DNA of 64,000 nucleotides. Origin: Massilia brevitalea (GTDB lineage Bacteria > Pseudomonadota > Gammaproteobacteria > Burkholderiales > Burkholderiaceae_D). The notes under the pieces were generated by a model, which worked only from the letters and a program-made list of their open reading frames with translations, made no database searches and was not told the DNA's origin. Positions 54,894 through 64,000 of the stretch are shown here, one piece after another. The stretch lies in NCBI RefSeq assembly GCF_030711405.1, contig NZ_JAULSI010000005.1, forward strand, positions 1 to 64,000. The letters are read 5' to 3'. The position numbers were made by a program, and so were the translations under genes. Each line of letters begins with the position of its first letter. Within the stretch, counting starts at the first letter, position 1.

Positions 54894-55439
54894 TTACTTC
54901 GGCTGTGCTGCAGTAACAATGGCCGGGCGCAGCAGACGATCGGCAATCATGTAACCCTTTTGCAGGACGGTGACGACCGTGTTCGCTTCCTGGTCGGCAG
55001 GCACCACGGCCACGGCCTGGTGCTTGTTCGGGTCGAGCTTGTCGCCCTGCGCCGGCATGACTTCCACCAGGCGGTTCTTCTCGAACGCAGAGCTCAGCTG
55101 CTTGAGGGTCATCTCGACGCCTTCGCGCATGGCTTCGACGGTTTGCGTTTCGACCTTCAGGGCCATTTCCAGGCTGTCGCATACCGGCACCATGGCCTCG
55201 GCGAAGCTTTCGATGGCGAACTTGTGGGCCTTGCTGACGTCTTCCTGGGCGCGGCGGCGGATATTCTCGCCGTCGGCTTTGGCGCGCATGAATGCATCGT
55301 GCATTTCAGCCAGCTTGGCTTCGGTCGCGCTCAGTTGTTCTTCAAGGGTCGGTTCGCCTTTCGCTGCGGTGGTGTCAGCGGCAGGTGCGGCCTCGGCCTC
55401 CGGCTGGATATTCACCTCTGGATTTTCTTGGTCATGCAT
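54894..55439 (-). CDS. grpE: Nucleotide exchange factor GrpE
   Basis: A 181-residue DnaK exchange factor. An acidic, Ala-rich N-terminus is followed by a long coiled coil ('[20 protein letters not shown]', '[20 protein letters not shown]') and the beta-domain ('[20 protein letters not shown]', '[14 protein letters not shown]'). ATG 55439 ('[10 protein letters not shown]') has AGGAGT nine bases upstream. It opens the grpE-dnaK-dnaJ operon. Confidence 0.96.
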   Translation of the reverse strand: MHDQENPEVNIQPEAEAAPAADTTAAKGEPTLEEQLSATEAKLAEMHDAFMRAKADGENIRRRAQEDVSKAHKFAIESFAEAMVPVCDSLEMALKVETQTVEAMREGVEMTLKQLSSAFEKNRLVEVMPAQGDKLDPNKHQAVAVVPADQEANTVVTVLQKGYMIADRLLRPAIVTAAQPK

Positions 55440-55508
55440 CGAAAAAACTCCTGAAATCAAGGACTTGGCTGAATGGTTGGACAAGTGCTTCTTGTCGTAC
55501 AGCGCCGC

Positions 55509-55537
55509 ATATGGGGCGATCTCCTACATTTTCAAGG
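55509..55537 (-). promoter_or_regulatory. Sigma-32 (heat-shock) promoter of grpE-dnaK-dnaJ
   Basis: On the minus strand CCTTGAA and CCCCATAT are 14 bases apart, almost the sigma-32 consensus. Transcription would begin near 55502, about 63 bases before grpE. Confidence 0.9.
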
Positions 55538-55686
55538 GACATTGCGACTCTGTTAGCAGAAAGACTGACAACATTTGTTACAACAGTTACCGATGAGGTG
55601 ATTCTTTCCCGCGTTCAAGGTTCTAAGATGATTTCAACGCGCTTTGCATGCGCGAACAGAACAAGAACCCAACGTGGGAGAGCAGC

Positions 55687-55767
55687 ATGAGATTGCACTT
55701 GATCAGCAGCGCCGTCGTGGTCTACACCGCCCTTGCAACGGCGTGCATTTGTTACGCCGGGGTGTAA
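55687..55767 (+). CDS. Possible small hydrophobic protein (26 residues)
   Basis: A short frame, MRLHLISSAVVVYTALATAC plus six residues, has GGGAGAG six bases before its ATG and mostly G/C third positions. It would form one membrane helix or a lipoprotein-like signal. No homology is known to me. It lies in the grpE-hemH gap on the plus strand, and nothing else in 55540-55829 looks like a gene. Confidence 0.35.
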   Translation: MRLHLISSAVVVYTALATACICYAGV

Positions 55768-55829
55768 ACCACGCCACAAAACGTGCCATTTTAGCAGGTT
55801 GGACCGCAGAAGGCCCGGTGTTGCGGGAT

Positions 55830-55936
55830 GTGGTGGGTTCGAGAACCTACCCTACGATTGTGGATGGTCCCGGTTCACGCGTCGATCGTTACCCCGGATG
55901 ACGGCTGCGGGTAGGGTGGGTTCTCGAACCCACCAT
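55830..55936. repeat. REP-like inverted pair, variant GGTTCGAGAACC centres
   Basis: Left unit GTGGGTTCGAGAACCTACCC (55832 on) and right unit GTAGGGTGGGTTCTCGAACC (55911 on, ending CACC). The palindrome centre is GGTTC/GAACC and not GGCAC/GTGCC, but the outer GTAGGGTGGG/CCCACC framework is the same as in the other loci. It ends five bases before hemH. Confidence 0.8.
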
Positions 55937-55941
55937 TTCCA

Positions 55942-57045
55942 TCATGCGCCAAGGCGCAACGCATGCTCGCGCGCGATCTCGGCATCGCGCCGCTCGGCCT
56001 CGCGCTGCGACGGACTCATCATGGTCGGCCAGCCGATCAGATGCTGCTCGGCGATCTCCGCCAGGCCCACGATCCAGGTCGGCGCTTCGTTCAGGCAGGG
56101 GATGTAATGGAAATCCTTGCCGCCGGCCGCTTCGAAGTCGTGCTTCACTTCCATCGAGATTTCTTCCAGCGTTTCCAGGCAGTCGCTGGTAAAGCCGGGG
56201 CAGATCACATCGACCCGCTCGACACCCTGGCGCGCCAGCTCGGCCACGGTCGGCGCCGTGTACGGCTGCAGCCACTCGGCCTTGCCGAAGCGCGACTGGA
56301 AGGTGACCAGGTACTCGTCCGGCGCCAGGCGCAGGCGGGCGGCCAGCAGGCGCGCCGTCTTCTGGCATTCGCAGTAATACGGGTCGCCCAGCTCCAGGGT
56401 GCGCGTCGGCACGCCGTGGAAACTCATCACCAGCTTCTGGCCGCGGCCGTACGCGTCCCAGTAGGCCTGCACGGTGTCGTACAGGGCGTCGATGTAGCCT
56501 TCATGGTCGTGGTAGTGCTTCACCAAACGCAGCTCGGGGATATTGCGCACGTTCTTGTAGTGGGCGAACACCGCGTCCCAGATCGAGGCGGTGGTGGTGC
56601 CGGAATACTGCGGATAGGCAGGCAGCACGGCGATGCGGTCACAGCCGTCGAGCTTCAATTGATCCAGCACCTCGGGCAGCGAGGGCGAACCGTAGCGCAT
56701 CGCCATGCGCACCTGCACGCCTTCGTGGCCGCGCTGCTCGAGCGCCGCCTGTAGCAGCTGCGCCTGCTTCTGGGTATGCACCTTCAGCGGCGAACCGTCT
56801 TTCGTCCAGATCATCTGGTACTTCTTGGCCGACGCGCCCGAGCGGAACGGCAGGATGATCAATTTCAGGATGAACGACCACACCAGGCGCGGGATTTCGA
56901 CCACGCGCGGATCCGAGAGGAATTGCTTCAGGTAGCGCTTGACGGCGGACCGGGTCGGCGCATCCGGCGTGCCGAGGTTGACGAGGACAATGGCGCTGTG
57001 GGCAATGCTGCCGTGGGTGTGGGATGGTTCTTTGCGAAAGGGCAT
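55942..57045 (-). CDS. hemH: Ferrochelatase
   Basis: A 367-residue enzyme inserting Fe(II) into protoporphyrin IX. The start 'MPFRKEPSHTHGSIAHSAIV' leads to 'VLVNLGTPDAPT', 'LPAYPQYSGTTTASIWDAV', the metal-site His in 'VMSFHGVPTRTLELGDPY', 'TFQSRFGKAEWLQPYT' and 'CPGFTSDCLETLEEI'. ATG 57045 is chosen, as the longer frame to 57132 is unlike the family. It sits upstream of a REP pair and the heat-shock operon. Confidence 0.96.
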   Translation of the reverse strand: MPFRKEPSHTHGSIAHSAIVLVNLGTPDAPTRSAVKRYLKQFLSDPRVVEIPRLVWSFILKLIILPFRSGASAKKYQMIWTKDGSPLKVHTQKQAQLLQAALEQRGHEGVQVRMAMRYGSPSLPEVLDQLKLDGCDRIAVLPAYPQYSGTTTASIWDAVFAHYKNVRNIPELRLVKHYHDHEGYIDALYDTVQAYWDAYGRGQKLVMSFHGVPTRTLELGDPYYCECQKTARLLAARLRLAPDEYLVTFQSRFGKAEWLQPYTAPTVAELARQGVERVDVICPGFTSDCLETLEEISMEVKHDFEAAGGKDFHYIPCLNEAPTWIVGLAEIAEQHLIGWPTMMSPSQREAERRDAEIAREHALRLGA

Positions 57046-57168
57046 AAAGGAGACAGGAACGCTTGGGTCTCCATTATAGGTGGGTGTCGCCCGGCCTTCG
57101 AGAAGATAATACTGATTGCGGCGATAGCCCAACAGTTGTTGGCGCTAGCGCCGCAGTGTGCAGCTAAC

Positions 57169-57597
57169 TCAGGTCGTCACGTGCAGGCGCACGTCGATGT
57201 TGTTGCGCGTGGCGTTCGAGTACGGGCACACGATGTGGGCCTTGTCGACCAGTTCCTGCAGCTGCGCCTGCTCCATGCCCGGACCGTGGATGGTCAGGTC
57301 GGCCTCGATGCCGAAACCGGTTGGAATCTGGCCGATGCCGACTTCGCCGGTCACGGTCAGCTCTTCCGGCAGCTTCACTTTTGCCTGGCCGGCGACGAAC
57401 TTCAGCGCGCCGAGGAAGCAGGCCGAATAGCCGGCTGCGAACAATTGTTCCGGGTTGGTGCCGGTGGCGCCGTTGCCGCCGAGTTCCTTCGGCGTGGTCA
57501 GCTTCACGTCCAGCACGCCGTTGTCGCTGCGCGAAGTGCCTTCGCGGCCACCTTGCGAGGTGGCCTTGGCGCGGTACAGGACTTTTTCGATGCTCAT
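57169..57597 (-). CDS. ohr: Organic hydroperoxide resistance protein (Ohr)
   Basis: A 142-residue thiol peroxidase of the Ohr/OsmC family. The two reactive cysteines are in '[12 protein letters not shown]' and '[14 protein letters not shown]', and '[20 protein letters not shown]' is the Ohr signature. The ATG at 57597 fits ('[20 protein letters not shown]'). It reduces organic peroxides with lipoyl partners. No OhrR gene is adjacent. Confidence 0.95.
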   Translation of the reverse strand: MSIEKVLYRAKATSQGGREGTSRSDNGVLDVKLTTPKELGGNGATGTNPEQLFAAGYSACFLGALKFVAGQAKVKLPEELTVTGEVGIGQIPTGFGIEADLTIHGPGMEQAQLQELVDKAHIVCPYSNATRNNIDVRLHVTT

Positions 57598-57727
57598 GCG
57601 AACCTCCATGTTTTGGTTGGACGGAGATTGTGGCAGATGGGTGAAGTGAACAGCGCCCGGTAGGCGCTTGCCGCCGGATGATGACGGGATGAACCTGGCG
57701 CGATACACAGCGCCGGCAGCCCGCCGT

Positions 57728-59392
57728 TCAAGACGCCAACAACTCCCTTGCATGCTTGCGCGTCGTCTCCGTAATCTCGATCCCGCCCAGCATGCGCGCC
57801 ACTTCTTCCACGCGCGCCCTGTTGTTCAGCACCTCGATGCGCGACACGGTGCGCCCTTCGCCGGTCGTGCCCTTGGCCACCTGGAAGTGCTGGTTGGCCT
57901 GGCTTGCCACCTGCGGCAAGTGGGTCACGCACAGCACCTGCCGCTGCTGGCCCAGGCGCTTGAGTAAACGCCCCACGACTTCGGCCACGCCGCCGCCGAT
58001 GCCGCTGTCGACCTCGTCGAAGATCAGGGTCGGCGTGGTGGTGGCGTTCGAGGTGATGACGGAAATGGCCAGCGAGATTCGCGCCAGCTCGCCGCCCGAG
58101 GCCACCTTGGCCAGCGGCCGTGGCGCCACGCCGGCGTGGCCGGCCACCAGGAATTCGACCTGCTCCAATCCATGTACACCCGGCTCGCAAGGATTGAGCG
58201 CAACGGCGAAACGCCCGCCGCCCATGCTCAGTTCCTGCATCGCCAGCGTGACCTGTTCGCTCAGGGCCCGGGCCGTCGACACGCGCCGCGCAGATAAACG
58301 ATTCGCGACCTTGCGGTAAGCGCTTTCCGCTTTTTCTTCCTGGCGCTTGAGGCCGTCGATATCGGTGGCGTCAGCCAACTGGCGCAGCTTGGCGGCCAGC
58401 GCCGTGTGTTCCTCGGGCAGTTCTTCCGGCGTCACGTGGTACTTGCGCGCGGCGCTGTGCAGGGCGTCCATGCGGGCGTCGACTTCGCGCAGGCGCGCCG
58501 GGTCGAGTTCGACCTTGTCGATGTAGTTGTTCAGCGCATACACCGCTTCCTGCAGCTGGATGCGCGCCGGTTCCATGCAGTCGAGCACGGCCTGCAGTTC
58601 GGCGTCGACGTCGACGAGTTTGCCCAGCTTGGTGTTCAGCGACGACAGCTGCGACAGGATCGGGTGGTCCGATTCCGAGATGGCGGCCAGCGCCTCCTGC
58701 GCGCCGTCGAGCAGGCTGGCGGCGTGCGACAGGCGGCTGTGCTCGTTGGTGATCTCGGTCCACTCGCCGGATTTCGGGGCCAGCTTGTCGAGTTCGCTCA
58801 CCTGCCACTCCAGGCGCTCGCGTTCGAGCAGCACGTTCTTGGCATTCGTTTCGTATTCTTCGCGCTGGCGCGACAGTGCGCGCCAGGCACGGTAGGCCAT
58901 CGCCACTTCCTGGGCCTCGGCGGCAGCGGCGGCATCGCGCACGGCGATCTGGTTGTCGAGCAGGGCGCGCTGGGCGTCGGACTTCAACAGGCTCTGGTGC
59001 GCGTGCTGGCCGTGGATGTCGACCAGCATGTCGCCCAGCTCGCGCAGTTGCCCGGCAGTGGCGGCGATGCCGTTGATGTAAGCCTTCGAGCGGCCGGCGT
59101 TGTCGATCACGCGGCGCAGCAGCGCCCCGCCCTCTTCACTCGCGAATTCATGCTGCTGGAGCCAGGAACTTGCTTCTTCGGTGAGGGCGAAGTCGGCCGT
59201 GATGTCGGCCTTGGCCGCACCCTCGCGCACCATGCTCGCTTCGCCGCGGCCGCCCAGCGCCAGTTGCAGCGCGTCGATCAGGATCGACTTGCCGGCCCCG
59301 GTTTCGCCTGTAAAAACCGAAAAGCCGTTGGCGAATTCGAGTTCGATCGCGTCGACGATGACGAAGTCGCGGATGGTCAGTGTGCGCAGCAT
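57728..59392 (-). CDS. recN: DNA repair protein RecN
   Basis: A 554-residue SMC-like ATPase for double-strand break repair. Walker A is '[20 protein letters not shown]' near residue 30, then two coiled-coil stretches, and the C-terminal '[13 protein letters not shown]' signature followed by '[12 protein letters not shown]' Walker B and '[10 protein letters not shown]'. It begins 28 bases after nadK and so falls under the LexA box upstream of nadK. Confidence 0.97.
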   Translation of the reverse strand: MLRTLTIRDFVIVDAIELEFANGFSVFTGETGAGKSILIDALQLALGGRGEASMVREGAAKADITADFALTEEASSWLQQHEFASEEGGALLRRVIDNAGRSKAYINGIAATAGQLRELGDMLVDIHGQHAHQSLLKSDAQRALLDNQIAVRDAAAAAEAQEVAMAYRAWRALSRQREEYETNAKNVLLERERLEWQVSELDKLAPKSGEWTEITNEHSRLSHAASLLDGAQEALAAISESDHPILSQLSSLNTKLGKLVDVDAELQAVLDCMEPARIQLQEAVYALNNYIDKVELDPARLREVDARMDALHSAARKYHVTPEELPEEHTALAAKLRQLADATDIDGLKRQEEKAESAYRKVANRLSARRVSTARALSEQVTLAMQELSMGGGRFAVALNPCEPGVHGLEQVEFLVAGHAGVAPRPLAKVASGGELARISLAISVITSNATTTPTLIFDEVDSGIGGGVAEVVGRLLKRLGQQRQVLCVTHLPQVASQANQHFQVAKGTTGEGRTVSRIEVLNNRARVEEVARMLGGIEITETTRKHARELLAS

Positions 59393-59419
59393 GAAGAAAC
59401 AGGTCTCCTGTCGGTTCTT

Positions 59420-60331
59420 TTACTTGAGTTTGCCGTCGTAGGACGGGTATTCGTGCCAGTGCAGCTTTTCGCGCAGGGTGTTGTAGTAGCTCCAGCCTTC
59501 CGGGTGCAGGAAGGTGATGGTGTTCGGCGAGCGCGAGATGATGATTTCGTCGCCGTGCTGCAGGCTGGCGAAAGTCTGCATGTCGAAGTTCACGGAGATG
59601 TCGCGGCCACTGACAATGGTGACCACGATCTCGCTGGTGTCGGGCACGGCGATCGGCCGGTTCGACAGCGCGTGCGGCGCAATCGGCACCAGCACGATGC
59701 CCTGCAGGCTGGGGTGCAGCAACGGCCCGCCGGCCGACAGCGCATAGGCCGTGGAACCGGTGGGCGTGGAGACGATCAGCCCGTCCGAACGCTGGTTGTA
59801 CATGAACTGGCCGTCGACCGTCACGCGCAGCTCGGCCATGCCGGCGCCGCTGCCGCGCGCCACCACCACGTCGTTCACGGCCACGCCGCAGAACATCATC
59901 TGCCCGTCGCGCATCACGCGGCCCTCGAGCAGACTGCGCTTTTCGGCGGTGGTCTTGCCCTGCAAGATTTCGCCGAGCGCCGGCAGCATGCGCTCGACCG
60001 GGATGTCGGTAATGAAGCCGAGCCGGCCGAGGTTGATGCCGATGAGCGACACGTCGTACTTGGCCAGCTGGCGCGCGATGCCGAGCATGGTGCCGTCGCC
60101 TCCCATCACGATCACGAGATCGGCCTGCTCGCCGATGGCGTTCACGTCCATCGCTTCGATGCCGGGCATGTTCAGGTGCGCCGCGGTGTCGGACTCGAAC
60201 ACCACGCGGTAGCCGGCCTCCTGCAAAAAGGCCAGGACGCGCTCGACGGGTTCTTCGATGCCGGCCGTGTTTTGCCGCACCACGAGCGCGATGAGTTGTT
60301 GCGCTTGATTTGTTTCTTGCTCAGGGGGCAT
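59420..60331 (-). CDS. nadK: NAD kinase
   Basis: A 303-residue enzyme making NADP. 'DLVIVMGGDGTMLGIARQL' contains the GGDG motif, and 'INLGRLGFITDIP', 'NDVVVARG' and 'GLIVSTPTGSTAYALSAGGPL' are family blocks. It lies upstream of recN in one transcription unit. A LexA box lies 80 bases before its start. Confidence 0.97.
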   Translation of the reverse strand: MPPEQETNQAQQLIALVVRQNTAGIEEPVERVLAFLQEAGYRVVFESDTAAHLNMPGIEAMDVNAIGEQADLVIVMGGDGTMLGIARQLAKYDVSLIGINLGRLGFITDIPVERMLPALGEILQGKTTAEKRSLLEGRVMRDGQMMFCGVAVNDVVVARGSGAGMAELRVTVDGQFMYNQRSDGLIVSTPTGSTAYALSAGGPLLHPSLQGIVLVPIAPHALSNRPIAVPDTSEIVVTIVSGRDISVNFDMQTFASLQHGDEIIISRSPNTITFLHPEGWSYYNTLREKLHWHEYPSYDGKLK

Positions 60332-60411
60332 GGGTCTCTCGGCAGTAGAAGGCGAACACGCTGAGATTAACCGATAATCCCAGCGCCTGCCACTTGGCCG
60401 CGCATCGAATA

Positions 60412-60427
60412 CTGTACAAAATCACAG
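60412..60427 (-). promoter_or_regulatory. LexA (SOS) box upstream of nadK-recN
   Basis: CTG-TACAAAATCA-CAG lies within TACTGT-N8-ACAGTA, a nearly ideal SOS box. It implies that NADP synthesis and RecN are induced together by DNA damage. Confidence 0.88.
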
Positions 60428-60457
60428 TATAGATGGGCCGGCACGGTAACTGCAAGT

Positions 60458-61421
60458 TCAGCCCATCATTCCCATGGCGGCAGCGAAGATCGCCGCCAGC
60501 AAAATGCTCACCGTATGCGCCGTCATCAGGACCATCCAGCGCAGGGCGGTCAGGGTGCGGCTGCCGCCATACACCTTGCGCATGGCGGTCGGCAAATAGA
60601 ACACCAGCCACAGCCCGAGCGCCTTGCCTACCAGCGGCACGAAGTCGGGTATCACCATGAGCAGGCTCAGGCACAGGAAGGCAAAGGCATTCGTGTGCAG
60701 TGCGAACAGCACGTGTTCGCCATAGCGGCGGCCGGAGCCCAGGTACAGCAACTTCAGGAAGCCGGCGAAGACCGGCATCAACAGGAAGATGGCGTAGGGG
60801 GCGTAGCTGAAGAAGGCACGCTTCATGGCGTCGCTGCGCACGTCTTTCGGCAAATCGCTGAAGTGCCCGACCTTCGCGCCCAGCGAGGGGCTCACTTTTG
60901 AGACGGCATCGCGCACTTCATGCGAGTCCTCGTCGAATTCGATCAGGGCCGGCTTGTCTTTTTCCCTGGCCTTGTCTTTGTCCACCGGCTTGGCGACGGG
61001 CGGTACGGCGGCCGGCGCGCTGTTGCCTGCCGGCGCCGGCTGCACAACGGACGCCTTCGGCTTTGGCGCGTCCGTGTCCTTTTCCTGGGTGCCGATATTG
61101 ATGCCACTGAGCTTGAACAGGGCAAAGAAGATGATGCTGAAGCTCAGGTACAGGCGTAGCGGGCTCGACGTAGCGCACGCGGCGGCCCTCGATGTATTCG
61201 CGCGTCAATTGGCCCGGCTTGAACAGCAGCAGCTTGACCGACTGCCACAGCTTGCCCTCCAGCGCCACGTAATGGGCCACGAACTCGTGCAGGAATTCGC
61301 GCGCGCTGGGCACGTGCAGGATGGCGGCCTGGCCGCACTCCTGGCAGAAATTGCCGCTCAAAGCGGAACCGCAGTTGGGGCAATTGGCGGGGCCATGGTG
61401 CAGGTGCGCTTCGGATTTCAT
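60458..61421 (-). pseudogene. DUF3667 membrane protein gene with a one-base frameshift
   Basis: The N-terminal frame reads 'CPNCGSALSGNFCQECGQ', a zinc ribbon, then 'LFKPGQLTREYIEGRRVRYV', the typical DUF3667 stretch. At about 61159 one extra base shifts the frame. Without it the text would read 'EPARLYLSFSIIFFALFKL', and the second frame then continues through a charged linker and about four membrane helices to 'AAIFAAAMGMMG'. The total would be about 320 residues. It is either a recent mutation or a sequencing error, since the rest is fully conserved-looking. Confidence 0.85.
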
Positions 61422-61565
61422 GGAACGGGAGAGAACGATGATAGCGAAGCGTTCATGTTATCCAGTTAATTGCAAAAAAGCATCATAAACCGTCGTTCAA
61501 TTGCGCGACTGTCGCCGGCGCGACGCGTTAGGATAAATGCAAGAGTCAGCAACAGGAGAATATCC

Positions 61566-61877
61566 ATGGTTACCGAAACCAAAGACCGCTTCGTCAACAC
61601 CGATGCGAAGATCGAGAACGACGGCGTCAAGCGCCAGCCGCACGAGCGCGACGAATCGCCCGACGGCCAGGACACCGAGCCGCGCGGCATCATCAAGCAG
61701 GCTGCCGAAGACCTGGCCCAGGGCCTGGTCGATACCGACGCCCGCAACACCCCTGGCATCAGCGTTGCCGTCGAGCCCGACGCCGACGCCACCGGCCAGG
61801 CCAACCCGCAACCCGACCGCCACCGCTCGATGCGCGACCACGATTCCGTCGAGCCCGTGCCGGGCAAGAACCGATAA
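61566..61877 (+). CDS. Small hydrophilic acidic protein, unknown
   Basis: A 103-residue, highly charged protein with no hydrophobic segment, probably disordered ('RQPHERDESPDGQDTEPRG'). ATG 61566 has AGGAGA nine bases upstream; the frame to 61470 is unlike the rest. One helical stretch 'IIKQAAEDLAQGLVDTDAR' stands out. It lies 10 bases before an OsmC gene, so a stress role by association is possible. Confidence 0.65.
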   Translation: MVTETKDRFVNTDAKIENDGVKRQPHERDESPDGQDTEPRGIIKQAAEDLAQGLVDTDARNTPGISVAVEPDADATGQANPQPDRHRSMRDHDSVEPVPGKNR

Positions 61878-61887
61878 AGGAGACATC

Positions 61888-62319
61888 ATGACCATCAAAC
61901 GCAACGGCAGCGCCGTCTGGAGCGGCGGCCTGAAGGACGGCAAGGGCGCCGTGTCCACCGGCAGCGGCGTGCTGAAGGATTCGCAGTACGGCTTCAACAC
62001 CCGCTTCGAGGACGGCCCCGGCACCAACCCGGAAGAACTGATCGGCGCGGCGCATGCCGGCTGCTTCACGATGGCGCTGTCGGGCCAGCTCGGCCAGGCC
62101 GGGCTGACTGCCGAGGAACTGCGCACCACGGCCACGGTGTCGATGGAAAAGGTCGAGGGCGGGTTCAAGATCACGGCCGTGCACCTGGACCTGGTCGCCA
62201 AGATTCCCGGCGCCAGCCAGGAGGCGTTCGACAAGGCAGCCACCACCGCCAAGGAAAACTGCCCGGTGTCGAAGCTGCTCAATGCCGAGATCACGCTGGC
62301 GTCGCGCCTGGAGAACTGA
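61888..62319 (+). CDS. osmC: OsmC family peroxidase
   Basis: A 143-residue OsmC protein. The reactive cysteines are in 'IGAAHAGCFTMALSGQL' and 'AKENCPVSKLLNAEITL', and 'GPGTNPEELIGAAHAGCFTM' is the OsmC signature. The start 'MTIKRNGSAVWSGGLKDGKG' is typical, with AAAGGAGA upstream. It detoxifies organic peroxides under osmotic or stationary stress in relatives. It follows the acidic protein gene closely. Confidence 0.94.
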   Translation: MTIKRNGSAVWSGGLKDGKGAVSTGSGVLKDSQYGFNTRFEDGPGTNPEELIGAAHAGCFTMALSGQLGQAGLTAEELRTTATVSMEKVEGGFKITAVHLDLVAKIPGASQEAFDKAATTAKENCPVSKLLNAEITLASRLEN

Positions 62320-62376
62320 TTCGGCGGGGTAAACGGCACATGCCAAGGTGGCCCTCCTTGCACCTGAGGCGCTGAC

Positions 62377-62568
62377 CGTACGGTGGGCACCCCGTGCCCA
62401 CGCGGTTACGCACGTCGCCATGCACCTGCGGCCGTAAAAGATCGCTCGTACCGTCTCCGAAGGCCACGGCATGACGTCCGTGGCCTCCGCATATCGTGCG
62501 AGCGAATAATCACGGCCACAAGTGCAAGCAAGCGTGCGTACCGCGTGGGCACGGAGTGCCCACCCTAC
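62377..62568. repeat. REP-like inverted pair with an internal hairpin
   Basis: GTACGGTGGGCACCCCGTGC (62378 on) and ACCGCGTGGGCACGGAGTGC (62540 on, ending CACCCTAC) enclose about 135 bases, including GGCCACGG-N8-CCGTGGCC near 62462-62485. It occupies most of the 389-base gap between osmC and gloA, which holds no gene. Confidence 0.85.
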
Positions 62569-62708
62569 AGTTGACGCCAACGATGGAACGACGGTGCTAG
62601 GGCAGCACATATGGGCAGCGAGTCTTTTCCCGCCAAGCCCGCCTCCGGCAAGGATCGCCCCGAACGCATAGAATTGCTGCTTTCCGTTTTCTCAGAAGGA
62701 CAACACCC

Positions 62709-63122
62709 ATGCGCATCCTGCACACCATGCTCCGCGTCGGCGACCTGCAACGCTCGATCGATTTCTACACCACCGTGCTCGGCATGAAGCTGCTGCGTAC
62801 CAGCGACAATCCCGAGTACCAGTACAAGCTGGCCTTCCTCGGCTACGGCAGTAACCCCGACCACGCGGAACTCGAGCTGACCTATAACTACGGCACCGAC
62901 AGCTACGACATGGGCACCGCCTACGGCCACATCGCCATCTCGGCCGAGGACATCTACGCCACCTGCGACGCCGTGCGCAACGCCGGCGGCAACATCACCC
63001 GCGAACCGGGCCCGGTCAAGGGCGGTTCGACCGTGATTGCGTTCGTCACCGACCCGGACGGCTACAAGATCGAGTTCATTCAGCGCAAGGACAACGAAGG
63101 CGGTTCGGGCCTGAGCAACTAA
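62709..63122 (+). CDS. gloA: Lactoylglutathione lyase (glyoxalase I)
   Basis: A 137-residue metalloenzyme that converts the methylglyoxal-glutathione adduct. The start '[20 protein letters not shown]' carries the metal His5, 'LELTYNYG' the first Glu, '[16 protein letters not shown]' is family-typical, '[12 protein letters not shown]' has His, and '[12 protein letters not shown]' the second Glu. Length and motifs fit the nickel-type GloA. Confidence 0.96.
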   Translation: MRILHTMLRVGDLQRSIDFYTTVLGMKLLRTSDNPEYQYKLAFLGYGSNPDHAELELTYNYGTDSYDMGTAYGHIAISAEDIYATCDAVRNAGGNITREPGPVKGGSTVIAFVTDPDGYKIEFIQRKDNEGGSGLSN

Positions 63123-63195
63123 ATCGGCCCTCGCCAGCAGCCCCAAAAAGTTGCTGGTAGAATTGCCGCGCCTGCTTCTGCAGGCAACCAATACG

Positions 63196-63335
63196 TCTTC
63201 GGGGCGGGGTGGAAATCCCCACCGGCGGTAAGGCCAGCCATGGCCAAGCCCGCGAGCGCCTGTCACTCCCGTGACAGGGTCAGCAGATCTGGTGCGATGC
63301 CAGGGCCGACGGTCATAGTCCGGATGAAAGAAGAT
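63196..63335 (+). ncRNA. FMN riboswitch (RFN element)
   Basis: The conserved parts follow each other: 'CTTCGGGGCGGGGTGGAAAT' start, 'CCCCACCGGCGGTA', 'GCCCGCGAGCG', 'GGTCAGCAGATCTGGTG', 'AGGGCCGACGGTCATAGTCC' and 'GGATGAAAGAAGA' end. This is the FMN-sensing aptamer that turns off ribB when FMN is plentiful. It lies about 110 bases before the ribB start. Confidence 0.97.
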
Positions 63336-63446
63336 GTGCGCTGCAATGCGCCTTGCCTTTGCTCGTCCGTGCGGCGCGCGGGCAAGGCGTGTCAATTCGC
63401 TTGCCCTGATGCGTTTTTCGCCAACTTTACGCGAGGAGCGTTTCAC

Positions 63447-64000
63447 ATGTTAGTCAATACCTATTCCCTTCACAGCACCGACCTGGAAGGCCGCATCGCC
63501 GCGGCGCTGGCTGCCACCCGTGCCGGCATCCCTGTCATCCTGCTCGACGATTTCGACCGCGAAAACGAGGCCGACCTGATCGTTGCCGCCGAAAAGCTGA
63601 GCGTCGAAACCATGGCCCTGATGATCCGCGAATGCAGCGGCATCGTCTGCCTGTGCCTGTCGGCCGAGCGCGTACGCGAGCTGGAACTGCCGCCGATGGC
63701 CATCGAAAACGGCAGCCGCTACGGCACGCCGTTCACGGTGTCGATCGAGGCGCGGCATGGCGTGACCACCGGCGTCTCGGCGGCCGACCGCGTCACCACC
63801 ATCCGCGCCGCGATTGCCGCCGATGCGAAGCCGGATGACCTGGTGCGCCCTGGCCACGTGTTCCCGCTGCGCGCGACGCCGGGCGGCGTGCTGTCCCGCG
63901 CCGGCCATACCGAGGGTTCGGTCGATTTGTCCATCATGGCCGGCCTGCAGCCAGCGGCCGTGCTGTGCGAGCTGATGAACCCGGACGGCACCATGATGCG
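63447..64000 (+). CDS. ribB: 3,4-dihydroxy-2-butanone 4-phosphate synthase (3' end outside window)
   Basis: The first 184 residues of RibB, which makes the four-carbon riboflavin precursor from ribulose 5-phosphate. '[20 protein letters not shown]' holds the metal site, and '[14 protein letters not shown]', '[17 protein letters not shown]' and '[17 protein letters not shown]' are conserved blocks. ATG 63447 has GAGGAG ten bases upstream. The frame is open at the window end, so it may be RibB alone or a RibBA-type fusion. Regulated by the FMN riboswitch. Confidence 0.95.
   Translation, partial: MLVNTYSLHSTDLEGRIAAALAATRAGIPVILLDDFDRENEADLIVAAEKLSVETMALMIRECSGIVCLCLSAERVRELELPPMAIENGSRYGTPFTVSIEARHGVTTGVSAADRVTTIRAAIAADAKPDDLVRPGHVFPLRATPGGVLSRAGHTEGSVDLSIMAGLQPAAVLCELMNPDGTMM

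Overview
The window comes from a high-GC betaproteobacterium of the family Oxalobacteraceae, most like the Massilia/Telluria/Duganella group. The signs are a PEP-CTERM surface protein with a sigma-54 promoter, a sigma-54 driven type IV pilin, the recA-recX-DUF2889-sucC-sucD-pilA order, a nadK-recN pair under a LexA box, and a heat-shock grpE-dnaK-dnaJ operon next to hemH. No rRNA, tRNA, CRISPR array or complete insertion sequence was seen.

Bases 1 to about 4012 are an accessory island of visibly lower GC. It holds the C-terminal remnant of an S-4TM-type predicted pore-forming effector, a small serine recombinase with its own promoter, an unknown protein with a Cys/His motif, and a reverse transcriptase that I assign to the DRT2 antiphage family. 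Upstream of the RT is a structured non-coding RNA region. This region has a plus-strand reading frame without stops. Two ATGT motifs inside it lie exactly 114 bases (38 codons) apart. Joining them end to end would give an endless repeat ORF and would also assemble a TTGACA-N17-TACCAT promoter that is absent from the genomic copy. This matches the 'neo' gene-synthesis mechanism reported for DRT2 and is the most exciting item here. The island ends inside a truncated moaC.

From 4.2 to 25.6 kb there are two intact secreted S9 peptidases and a third decayed copy, a PilZ/YcgR protein, pilA, sucCD, recX-recA, a two-component system beside a DUF4212/sodium-solute symporter pair, a PPi-type phosphofructokinase and purM. 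From 25.9 to 31 kb runs a tightly packed plus-strand run: hda, a HAD hydrolase, pcnB, folK, a DUF486 protein, panB and thpR. A hipBA locus follows with an intact antitoxin and a deleted toxin kinase. A proVWX-type betaine/proline ABC transporter comes next, with a long leader.

From 36.7 to 43.7 kb lies a putrescine catabolism cluster (aldehyde dehydrogenase, symporter, SpuC-type aminotransferase, PuuA-type ligase, PuuD-type hydrolase). Its end product GABA would feed towards succinate via the gabD gene at 48.1 kb. Between them are the PEP-CTERM gene and an HprRS/CusRS-like two-component system divergent from a GlcG-like protein and a periplasmic 5-hydroxyisourate hydrolase. The rest is housekeeping: a carbonic anhydrase, the chaperone operon, hemH, ohr, recN, nadK, a frameshifted DUF3667 gene, an OsmC protein, gloA, and an FMN riboswitch followed by ribB, which runs off the end.

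Two intergenic repeat families run through the window. One is a palindromic REP-like unit (six loci, usually as inverted pairs). The other is a roughly 100-bp hairpin element (two copies) whose outer stems differ in sequence between copies yet remain perfectly paired.
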